From contig CABULX010000001.1 in assembly GCA_902492545.1 (NCBI GenBank), positions 1 to 42,486 on the forward strand: a stretch of DNA of 42,486 bases, written 5' to 3'. Made by a program: the position numbers and the translations under genes. The notes under the pieces were generated by a model. That model was given only the letters and a program-made list of their open reading frames with translations, was not told the origin of the DNA and searched no databases. This document shows positions 17,283 to 24,174 of the stretch, piece by piece; position 1 is the stretch's first letter; the number at the start of each line of letters is the position of its first letter. This DNA comes from an uncultured Collinsella sp. Its GTDB lineage: Bacteria; Actinomycetota; Coriobacteriia; Coriobacteriales; Coriobacteriaceae.

Positions 17283-17309
17283 TAACCCAAGCGAAAACCC
17301 TGCTATCCT
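17278..17309 (+). promoter_or_regulatory. Candidate extended -10 promoter of the sat/nan operon
   Basis: TGC-TATCCT (17301-17309) is an extended -10 element. TTGACT at 17278-17283 may act as -35, although the spacer is 20 bases. Transcription would begin near 17316, just before the foldable leader at 17341. Confidence 0.45.
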
Positions 17310-17340
17310 GCGGGTTGACGAAGACTGATATCTCACCTCG

Positions 17341-17423
17341 CCGATACATACTGTCTGGCGAATCGTTTGTCAACGAATTCGGTGAACGGTAGTAAATACC
17401 GTTCAAGCGTATGTATGTATCGG
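17341..17423 (+). ncRNA. Predicted three-way-junction leader RNA upstream of satA
   Basis: Three nested inverted repeats fit one multiloop. The closing stem P1 is 11 perfect base pairs (17341-17351 with 17413-17423). P2 is 8 pairs with one bulged A and a 4-base loop (17360-17367 with 17372-17380). P3 is 8 perfect pairs with a 5-base loop (17384-17391 with 17397-17404). Junction strands are 8, 3 and 8 bases. The element lies in the untranslated leader about 120 bases before the satA start. P3 alone (GAACGGTA-n5-TACCGTTC) could instead be a DNA operator for a dimeric repressor. I recognise no known riboswitch class. Confidence 0.45.
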
Positions 17424-17541
17424 TCGCCGAGCGCGGCACCTCAGTTGGGTTCGTCGGTAGGTAAGGTATATATCGTCCGCAAGTTGCGCGGGGGCACGTC
17501 TAGGTGCTCCCGAGTAAGATTCTCTATTGATAGGAGAAGAC

Positions 17542-19155
17542 ATGGCCATCATCAACAAGGGTATGTCCAGGCGTTCGTTCCTCGGCCTCACCGGCAGCGT
17601 CGCTGCTGTCGCCGGCCTTGGTCTCACTGGCTGCGGTGGCAGCTCTAGCGACGAGGGTTCCGCTTCCGGCTCCACCGATTCCGCCAACCGTGGCGGCGGC
17701 GTGATCACCGCTGGTTCCGCTTACGCTCCGTCCAGCTTCGATCCCGCCAGCACCGGCTCCGCTGTGGGCCTGGGTGCTAACTGGCACGTCGTCGAGGGCC
17801 TCTACGGCATCGATTACCACGACTACAGCACCTTCAACGAGCTCGCCACCGACGATCCCAAGTCTGTGGACGACACCACTTTCGAGGTCACCATCCGCAA
17901 GGGCGCCAAGTTCTCCGATGGCACCGAGGTCACCGCTGACGATGTCGTTGCCTCCTACACCGCTTGCGCCGCTTCCGCTACCTATGCTCCGTTCTTCCAG
18001 CCCTTCGAGTCCATCGAGGCCAAGGACGCCAGCACCGTGACGGTCAAGACTAAGGTCCCCAACTTCTCCCTGCTCAAGGATCGTCTGGCCATCGTCCGCG
18101 TTACCCCGGCCACCCAGACCGAGGAGGATCGCGCCAAGCAGCCGATCGGTTCCGGCCCCTGGATGTACGACTCTATCTCCGATACCGAGATCACCTTGGT
18201 TCCCAACCCCGAGTACAACGGTGAGTATGCTGCCGAGGATAAGAAGATCCAGTACAGCATCCTGACCGACCCCACCGCTCGCGTTACCGCTCAGCAGGAG
18301 GGCTCCACGCTCGTTATGGAGCTCGTTACCGCTGACGCCGTCGACCAGCTCGAGAGCGCCGGCTGCAAGATCGATAACGTTCAGGGTTTCGGCACCCGCT
18401 TCATCATGTTCAACGTCGCCAAGGAGCCTTGGAACAACGTCAAGGTCCGTCAGGCTGTCATGTATGCGCTCGACACCGAGAAGATGGTCAGCAACACCTT
18501 CGCCGGCCTTGCCACCGCTGCCAGCTGCTACCTGCCCAAGAGCTTCACCAACTATCATGAGGCTTCCACGGTGTACAAGACCGACGCCAAGAAGGCTAAG
18601 AAGCTCATCGAGGAGTCTGGCATCACCCCGGGTGCCATCACCCTGCGCACCACCGACAACGAGCAGATTAAGGGCATGGCCGCCCAGGTCAAGAACGACC
18701 TCGACGCTCTCGGCTTCGATGTGACCATCCAGACCGATACCTCGCCGGCCACTTACGCTGCCATCGACGGCGGCGAGGCCTACGATATCCTCCTTGCCCC
18801 TGGCGATCCTTCCTGCTTCGGCGCCGACCCCGACCTGCTGCTCAACTGGTGGTACGGCGACAACGTCTGGATGCAGACCCGTTGCCCGTGGAAGGAGTCC
18901 GCTGAGTGGCAGAAGCTCCACGGCCTCATGGACGAGGCTCTTGCCGCCGAGGGCGACGAGCAGCAGAAGAAGTGGAACGAGTGCTTCGACATCATTGCCG
19001 ACAACGCCGTTCTGTACCCCGTTGTCCACGTCAAGACCGTCTCCGCTTCCTGGGACGATCCGTCCACTGCACCCAACGGCGAGGCCCTCGATGGCTTCAA
19101 GGGCATCGGCACGACGAGCATGTCCTTCAGGGGCGTTGCGACCGTCAAGGCGTAA
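17542..19155 (+). CDS. satA: Sialic acid ABC transporter substrate-binding lipoprotein (family 5, SatA-like)
   Basis: This is an extracellular solute-binding lipoprotein of the peptide/nickel/opine family (SBP_bac_5), here assigned to sialic acid capture because of the nan genes downstream. Of 537 residues, the signal MSRRSFLGLTGSVAAVAGLGLTGC carries a twin-arginine motif (S-R-R-S-F-L) and a lipobox L-T-G-C, so export may be by Tat with lipid anchoring at that Cys. A Ser/Gly-rich linker follows, then the family-5 fold (for example FEVTIRKGAKFSDGTEVTADDVVASY). The start is ATG 17542, with AGGAGA 6 bases before. A GC-rich hairpin (19219-19250) lies between it and satB, as is common where the binding protein is needed in excess. 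Peptide specificity cannot be ruled out from sequence. Confidence 0.82.
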   Translation: MAIINKGMSRRSFLGLTGSVAAVAGLGLTGCGGSSSDEGSASGSTDSANRGGGVITAGSAYAPSSFDPASTGSAVGLGANWHVVEGLYGIDYHDYSTFNELATDDPKSVDDTTFEVTIRKGAKFSDGTEVTADDVVASYTACAASATYAPFFQPFESIEAKDASTVTVKTKVPNFSLLKDRLAIVRVTPATQTEEDRAKQPIGSGPWMYDSISDTEITLVPNPEYNGEYAAEDKKIQYSILTDPTARVTAQQEGSTLVMELVTADAVDQLESAGCKIDNVQGFGTRFIMFNVAKEPWNNVKVRQAVMYALDTEKMVSNTFAGLATAASCYLPKSFTNYHEASTVYKTDAKKAKKLIEESGITPGAITLRTTDNEQIKGMAAQVKNDLDALGFDVTIQTDTSPATYAAIDGGEAYDILLAPGDPSCFGADPDLLLNWWYGDNVWMQTRCPWKESAEWQKLHGLMDEALAAEGDEQQKKWNECFDIIADNAVLYPVVHVKTVSASWDDPSTAPNGEALDGFKGIGTTSMSFRGVATVKA

Positions 19156-19218
19156 GACTCGCTTGAGTCTGTATGCAGGATGTCGGTCGTTGGGACCGTA
19201 TCCTCATAGTTGAAACAA

Positions 19219-19250
19219 AGACCCGGGCGGCAACGATGTCGCTCGGGTCT
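19219..19250 (+). terminator. Intercistronic hairpin between satA and satB
   Basis: An 11-bp stem with one G-T pair (19219-19229 with 19240-19250) and a 10-base loop lies 64 bases after the satA stop. No strong T-tract follows. It is likely to give partial termination or protect the satA message from 3' decay. Confidence 0.55.
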
Positions 19251-19312
19251 TGTAATGAGTATCCGTACTCATATACCAGTTGGTCCTACCGACAAAAGAA
19301 AGGGGAGAGAAC

Positions 19313-20269
19313 GTGAACAACTTGCTACGTTTGATTGGAAGGCGTCTTGTGGCGCTGCCGATCATGGCATTGGGCGTCACCGTCCTGGTGTTCTTCCTTA
19401 TGTCGTTCTCCAAGACCGACCCCGCCTACACGGCGTTGGGTGACGGTGCCTCGCCCGAGGCGGTTGCCGAGTACCATGAGAAGTATGGTCTGGACGACCC
19501 CTGGCCCGTGCGCTACGTGCGCTATATGGGCGATCTGATCCATGGCGACATGGGCACCTATGGTGCTGCTCGCAACTCCGTTGCCAAGCGCATCTCCACG
19601 GCCCTGCCCGTCACGATGCAGCTGACCTTCATCGGTCTTGCCATCGGTGCGGTCGTTTCGTTTTTGCTCGGCGTCATCGCAGCACTGTATCGCGACAAAT
19701 GGCCGGACCAAGTGATCCGCGTCTTTTCCATCGCCGGCTTGGCAACCCCGTCGTTCTGGCTTGCCGTTCTGTTGATCCTGCTGTTCTCTTCCTACCTTAA
19801 GGTGCTCCCGGCATCGGGTGCTCTGCCTCACTTCACCACGAATCCGGTTGGCTATCTGGGACGTATGATCATGCCCGCTATCGCCTTGGCATTTCCGCTG
19901 ACGGGCCAGATGACTCGTATCGTGCGTACCGCCATGGTCGAGGAGCTCGATAAGGATTATGTCCGTATGGCTCGCGGCGCCGGCGTTCCCGAGAAGGTCG
20001 TCGTCGGCATCAACGTTCTTCGCAATGCGCTGATCACCCCGGTCACCACCCTCGGTCTTAAGATCGGTTACCTCATGGGCGGCGCCGTCGTCATCGAGGT
20101 TATCTTCAACCTCCCCGGCATGGGCACCGCGATTCTGCAGGGCGTTCAGGGCAACGAGGCGAACCTGGTTCAGGGCGTCGTTATCGTCGTTGCTCTTGCC
20201 TTCATCATCATCAACATCGTGGTTGACATGCTCTACCTGCTCATCAACCCGCGCATCAGGACGGTGTAG
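19313..20269 (+). CDS. satB: Sialic acid ABC transporter permease (DppB family, SatB-like)
   Basis: This is an inner-membrane permease of the DppB/OppB family, with six predicted helices in 318 residues. The N-terminal LLRLIGRRLVALPIMALGVTVLVFFL is the typical first helix. The EAA-like loop contacting the ATPase is seen in RGAGVPEKVVVGINVLRNALITPVT, and the C-terminus ends LLINPRIRTV as in the family. The start is GTG 19313, with AGGGGAGA 5 bases ahead; the frame extends upstream without a better site. It sits 3 bases before satC. The sat assignment comes from the linked nan genes and from the satC fusion that marks this transporter type. Confidence 0.83.
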   Translation: MNNLLRLIGRRLVALPIMALGVTVLVFFLMSFSKTDPAYTALGDGASPEAVAEYHEKYGLDDPWPVRYVRYMGDLIHGDMGTYGAARNSVAKRISTALPVTMQLTFIGLAIGAVVSFLLGVIAALYRDKWPDQVIRVFSIAGLATPSFWLAVLLILLFSSYLKVLPASGALPHFTTNPVGYLGRMIMPAIALAFPLTGQMTRIVRTAMVEELDKDYVRMARGAGVPEKVVVGINVLRNALITPVTTLGLKIGYLMGGAVVIEVIFNLPGMGTAILQGVQGNEANLVQGVVIVVALAFIIINIVVDMLYLLINPRIRTV

Positions 20270-20272
20270 ATT

Positions 20273-22288
20273 ATGGTAAAGATTCGAGAGAAGCAAACCG
20301 AGCAGCTCGAGAAGGCTGCCTCCAAGGGGCTCAAGCTCGGTGGCTGGAAGAAGATGACGCTGTCTTCTAAGATTGCCGCCGTCGTGCTGGTGCTGGTCGC
20401 CCTGACTGCGATCCTGGCGCCCCTTCTTGCCCCCTATAGCCCGGTCGAGATCTTTACGGCTCGCCAGGCTCCCGGCAACGGATTTATCTTCGGTACCGAC
20501 GATAAGGGTCGCGACATTCTGTCGCGTATGCTCTACGGTGGTCGTTACTCGCTGATTATCGGCTTTGGCGCCACTGCCATGGCTCTGGTCTGCGGCTCGG
20601 TCGTGGGCGCCCTTGCAGCGGTTTCGCGCAAGGCCGTCTCCGAGACGATCATGCGTATCTTGGACATCATCATGTCCATCCCCGGCATCGCCCTCGCGGC
20701 CGTCTTCGTCTCCATCCTGGGCAACTCCGTGCCGTCGATCATCTTCGCCATCGGCTTTATGTACACTCCGCAGATTGCCCGTATCGTACGCGCCAACATC
20801 GTGTCTGAGTACGGCGAGGACTATGTCCGCGCGGTCATCGTTTCCGGCGCCAAGGCTCCGTGGATTTTGATCAAGCATGTTCTGCGTAACTGCATCGCCC
20901 CGATCATGGTCTTTACCGTTACCCTGGTCGCCGACGCCATCATCTTCGAGGCCTCGCTGACCTTCATCGGCGCTGGTATCCAGGAGCCCACCGCTACCTG
21001 GGGCAACATCCTCGCCGACGCCCGCGGCGGCGTGCTCGCTGGCCGTTGGTGGCAGGCGCTGTTCCCGGGCCTGGCCATCATGATCACCTGCCTGGCGCTC
21101 AACATCCTCTCCGAGGGCATTACCGACGCCATGGCCGCTGCTCCCTCCGCCGCCCTGGATCCCACCGATTCCTCCAAGCGTCGCGAGGCCGACCTGCTGG
21201 TCTCCGACCCCGTTCGCGCCTACAAGGAGCAGGCCCAGTCCCTCTCCGCTCGCCTTGGCGCCCTGCGCGATGTCGAGCTCAAGCGTGACGATCGCCATGT
21301 GCCCGACGAGTCTGTTGAACCGATTCTCTCGGTCCGTGACTTCTGCATCCAGTTTGAGCATCACGGTGATATCAACGTCGTCGACCATGTCAACTTTGAC
21401 GTCCGTCCTGGTCAGACCATGGGCCTGGTGGGCGAGTCCGGTTGCGGTAAGTCCATCACCACGCTGGCCATCATGGGCCTGACCGACGATGACGAGCATC
21501 TTTCCGGCGAGGTTCTCTGGGAGGGCCGTGACCTGCTCAAGATGAGCAAGAAGGAGTGGTTCGGCCTGCGCGGTACCGATATCGCTATGGTCTATCAGGA
21601 CGCCCTGTCCTCGCTCAACCCCTCCATGCTCATCTCTGCCCAGATGAAGCAGCTCACCAAGCGCGGCGGAACCCGCAGCGCCGAGGAGCTCTTGGAGCTC
21701 GTCGGCCTCGATCCCAAGCGCACGCTCGAGAGCTATCCGCACGAGCTTTCCGGCGGCCAGCGTCAGCGCGTCCTGATCGCTATGGCCCTTACCCGCGACC
21801 CCAAGCTGGTCATCTGCGACGAGCCCACGACCGCTCTGGACGTTACCGTCCAGAAGCAGGTCATCAAGCTGCTCAACGATCTTCAGGCCAAGCTCGGCTT
21901 TGCCATGATCTTCGTTTCGCATGACCTGGCTCTGGTCGCCGAGGTTGCCCATAACATCACGGTTATGTACGCCGGTCAGGTTATCGAGCAGGCACCCACC
22001 AAGGAGCTGCTCACTAACCCGATCCACGAGTACACCCGCGGTCTTCTGGGTTCCGTTCTGTCCATCGAGAGCGGTTCGGGCCGCCTGCACCAGGTGCCCG
22101 GCGCCGTTCCGAGCCCGCGCGATTTCCCCAAGGGCGATCGCTTCGCGCCCCGCTCGAGCCATCCGCGTATTGGCCTGGACACCCGTCCGGTCTTCAAGCG
22201 CGTGCCCGGCACCGAGCACTTCTATTCCGAGCTCCCCGACGAGGTGCTCAAGGCAAATGGTTTGACCCCTCACGCGGAGGTGATGTAG
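20273..22288 (+). CDS. satC: Sialic acid ABC transporter permease-ATPase fusion (DppC-DppD, SatC-like)
   Basis: This 671-residue protein joins two usually separate subunits. Residues 1-290 are a DppC-type permease (LAPYSPVEIF, FGTDDKGRDILSRMLYG, and an EAA loop with IKHVLRNCIAPI). A charged linker of about 50 residues leads to a DppD-type ATPase: Walker A GESGCGKS (387-394), Q-loop VYQDALSSLNP, signature ELSGGQRQR (about 492-500), Walker B LVICDEPTTALD and H-loop VSHD. From memory, such fusions are known in SatC of Haemophilus ducreyi and in the Corynebacterium sialic acid transporter, which supports the substrate call. The C-terminal four-cysteine set seen in the OppD and OppF of this same window is absent (GDRFAPRSSHPR has no Cys). 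The stop is directly followed by the satD ATG. Confidence 0.86.
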   Translation: MVKIREKQTEQLEKAASKGLKLGGWKKMTLSSKIAAVVLVLVALTAILAPLLAPYSPVEIFTARQAPGNGFIFGTDDKGRDILSRMLYGGRYSLIIGFGATAMALVCGSVVGALAAVSRKAVSETIMRILDIIMSIPGIALAAVFVSILGNSVPSIIFAIGFMYTPQIARIVRANIVSEYGEDYVRAVIVSGAKAPWILIKHVLRNCIAPIMVFTVTLVADAIIFEASLTFIGAGIQEPTATWGNILADARGGVLAGRWWQALFPGLAIMITCLALNILSEGITDAMAAAPSAALDPTDSSKRREADLLVSDPVRAYKEQAQSLSARLGALRDVELKRDDRHVPDESVEPILSVRDFCIQFEHHGDINVVDHVNFDVRPGQTMGLVGESGCGKSITTLAIMGLTDDDEHLSGEVLWEGRDLLKMSKKEWFGLRGTDIAMVYQDALSSLNPSMLISAQMKQLTKRGGTRSAEELLELVGLDPKRTLESYPHELSGGQRQRVLIAMALTRDPKLVICDEPTTALDVTVQKQVIKLLNDLQAKLGFAMIFVSHDLALVAEVAHNITVMYAGQVIEQAPTKELLTNPIHEYTRGLLGSVLSIESGSGRLHQVPGAVPSPRDFPKGDRFAPRSSHPRIGLDTRPVFKRVPGTEHFYSELPDEVLKANGLTPHAEVM

Positions 22289-23116
22289 ATGAGCGAGACC
22301 GCAGTCAACGGCGTCGAGCCGATCATCTTCCTTGATGACGTCCACGTCACCTTTAGGACCCGTACCGGCTCGATTCTGCACCCCAACCTGGTTCACGCCG
22401 TCCAGGGTGTAACGATTAAGCTCATGCCCGGTCAGACGATCGGCATCGTCGGCGAGTCCGGTTGCGGTAAGTCCACCACTGCCAACGTCATGTGCGGCCT
22501 GCAGGCCCCCACGAGTGGCAAGGTCTACTTTAAGGGCAAGGACGTTACCAAACGTACCGCCGAGGACCGTCGCCACATGGGTCGCGTCATCTCGGTCGTG
22601 TTTCAAAACCCGGCCACGGCGCTCAACCCCCGCATGGTCGTTCGCGAGCAACTGCTCGACCCCATGCGCGTCCACAACCTGGGTACCGAGGCCGAGCAGG
22701 AGAAGCGCGTCAAGGAGCTTTTGGAGCTCACCGGTCTGCCCAGCTCCGCCGCCGAGGTTCTTCCCGGCCAGCTTTCGGGCGGCCAGCGTCAGCGCGTCGC
22801 AATTGCCCGTGCCCTGTCGCTGAACCCCGATGCCATCATCGCCGACGAGCCCACCTCGGCTCTGGACGTTTCGGTCCGCGCGCAGATTCTCAACCTGTTG
22901 ACCGACCTTAAGAAGGAGCTCGGCCTGGCCATGGTGTTCATCAGCCATGACATCCAGACGGTCCGCTATATCTCTGACGACATCATCGTTATGAATGGCG
23001 GCAAGATCGTCGAGCAGGGCGAGGCCAAGCAGGTCTTCCAGCACCCCCAGGACCCCTACACCAAGATGCTGCTCGGCGCTGCGCCGTCGCTGCTGCACCC
23101 CAAGCTCGGCGAGTAG
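22289..23116 (+). CDS. satD: Sialic acid ABC transporter ATPase (DppF family, SatD-like)
   Basis: This is the second cytoplasmic ATPase subunit of the transporter, pairing with the ATPase half of SatC. The 275-residue protein has Walker A GESGCGKST (55-63), Q-loop VFQNPATALNP, signature QLSGGQRQRVAIARAL, Walker B AIIADEPTSALD and H-loop ISHD. It is shorter than usual OppF proteins because it stops at LLHPKLGE and lacks the cysteine-bearing C-terminal extension. The ATG immediately follows the satC stop. A perfect 10-bp hairpin follows the gene. Confidence 0.86.
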   Translation: MSETAVNGVEPIIFLDDVHVTFRTRTGSILHPNLVHAVQGVTIKLMPGQTIGIVGESGCGKSTTANVMCGLQAPTSGKVYFKGKDVTKRTAEDRRHMGRVISVVFQNPATALNPRMVVREQLLDPMRVHNLGTEAEQEKRVKELLELTGLPSSAAEVLPGQLSGGQRQRVAIARALSLNPDAIIADEPTSALDVSVRAQILNLLTDLKKELGLAMVFISHDIQTVRYISDDIIVMNGGKIVEQGEAKQVFQHPQDPYTKMLLGAAPSLLHPKLGE

Positions 23117-23132
23117 CCTCGCTTTCCCTCCC

Positions 23133-23160
23133 GTGCGCCCGGTTCCCTTGCCGGGCGCAC
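23133..23160 (+). terminator. Intercistronic hairpin after satD
   Basis: A 10-bp perfect GC-rich stem (23133-23142 with 23151-23160) with an 8-base loop starts 17 bases after the satD stop. There is no T-tract, so read-through into the esterase genes is likely. Confidence 0.5.
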
Positions 23161-23196
23161 CTCCGTTGCGATTTCGAAAGGTTGGGTTCACGAGCC

Positions 23197-24174
23197 ATGC
23201 CAAGTGCTCAGGAGCTACAACATCAATTTGGTGAATATCGAGGCGCCATGCCCCGTCCATCAGATTTCGATCTCTTTTGGAAGGATCGCATGGTCGAGGC
23301 CGACGCCGTCGGGCTTGACTATGCGATCGAGACGGCATCGGTCACCGATGCCGCGACCTGCCAGCTTTTCGACCTCTGGTATACCGGCATGTGTGGCGCT
23401 CGCCTGCATGCCAAGTACCTTAAACCCGTCTCGGACGAGCCCGTGCCATTGGTACTTCAGTTCCATGGGTATCCGGGTGCAAGCCGCAGCTGGTTTGAGC
23501 AGGCGTCGTTTGCGGGCATGGGCATGGCACTCATCGCCCTCGACTGCCCCGGCCAAGGAGGTCCCTCCGAGGACATTGGTGGATTTGAGGGCACAACGGT
23601 TGCCGGGCATATCGTCGCCGGTATCGACGGCGACCCGGCCAACCTCTATTATGTCCGCTTGCACCAAGATATTCGCATCCTGTGCCGCATCGTTCACGAG
23701 CTCGAGGGCATCGATCTTGCCCGTGTGTTTGTGAACGGCGCGTCGCAGGGCGGTGGTTTGGGCATTGCGACCTGCGCACTTAACAGCGAGCTTATCAATC
23801 GTGCCGCCATCCTCTATCCCTTCCTGTCAGATTTTCGCCTGGTCTGGGATTTGGATGCCGACGACATTGCCTACGAGGGCCTGCGCTATTGGTCTCGCTG
23901 GTTTGACGAGGACTCGACTCGTATTGACGAAGCCTATGCCAAGCTGGCGTACTTCGATTCCAAGAACTTTGCCCCTATGGTCAAATGCCCCGTGCTGTTT
24001 GGCACTGGCACAACCGATGTCGTCTGTCCGCCAGCGACGCAGTTTGCGGTCTATAACAACCTGACCTGTGAAAAGCGTCATGAGTTCTTTGAAGGCTTTG
24101 GCCACGAGGAGATTCAGGATTTTGACGATCTGATCATTCCGTTTTTCTGCAAGGGAGGGGAGGCTCATGTCTAA
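23197..24174 (+). CDS. AXE1-family acetyl esterase, probably sialate O-acetylesterase
   Basis: This is a cytoplasmic alpha/beta-hydrolase of the acetyl xylan esterase/cephalosporin-C deacetylase (AXE1) family, with 325 residues and no signal peptide. The triad is intact: nucleophile Ser183 in GASQGG, Asp274 in TGTTDVVCPP and His303 in GFGHEE. The oxyanion-side QFHGYPG and the DCPGQGG segment, matching the family D-x-R-G-Q-G, are present. Its place between satABCD and nanA suggests it removes O-acetyl groups from imported sialic acid before lyase cleavage; a similar AXE1 gene lies in the pneumococcal nan region. Start ATG 23197 has only a distant AAAGG. The end overlaps the next gene by 8 bases. 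Substrate is inferred from context only. Confidence 0.82.
   Translation: MPSAQELQHQFGEYRGAMPRPSDFDLFWKDRMVEADAVGLDYAIETASVTDAATCQLFDLWYTGMCGARLHAKYLKPVSDEPVPLVLQFHGYPGASRSWFEQASFAGMGMALIALDCPGQGGPSEDIGGFEGTTVAGHIVAGIDGDPANLYYVRLHQDIRILCRIVHELEGIDLARVFVNGASQGGGLGIATCALNSELINRAAILYPFLSDFRLVWDLDADDIAYEGLRYWSRWFDEDSTRIDEAYAKLAYFDSKNFAPMVKCPVLFGTGTTDVVCPPATQFAVYNNLTCEKRHEFFEGFGHEEIQDFDDLIIPFFCKGGEAHV

Larger units (their letters stand above)
17178..17541 (+). other. 364-base intergenic control region of the sat/nan operon
   Basis: There is no gene here. The stretch holds, in order: an AT-rich part with an AAACGTTT operator-like site, an extended -10 promoter, a segment able to form a three-way-junction RNA (17341-17423), an 8-bp GC-rich hairpin (17490-17497 with 17504-17511, one G-T pair), and the satA ribosome site AGGAGA, which can itself pair with TTCTC upstream (17520-17524 with 17534-17538). 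There is no clear uvrC terminator with a T-tract. Confidence 0.7.

Noticed and set aside
17178..17541. A tRNA or known small RNA in the long gap before satA
   Set aside because: No acceptor stem with CCA-like end, no TPsiC GTTCGAxTC block and no cloverleaf pairing were found; the structure seen is a three-way junction only.
20273..22288. Fusion of permease and ATPase as a sequencing or assembly error
   Set aside because: The linker is long, in frame and in normal codon use, and the same fusion is known in sialic acid transporters of other bacteria.
19325..23338. A 1337-codon open frame on the minus strand
   Set aside because: It lies antisense to satB, satC and satD, has low-complexity Asp/Gly/His-rich translation with no domains, and is explained by the strong codon bias of the sense genes, which removes antisense stops.
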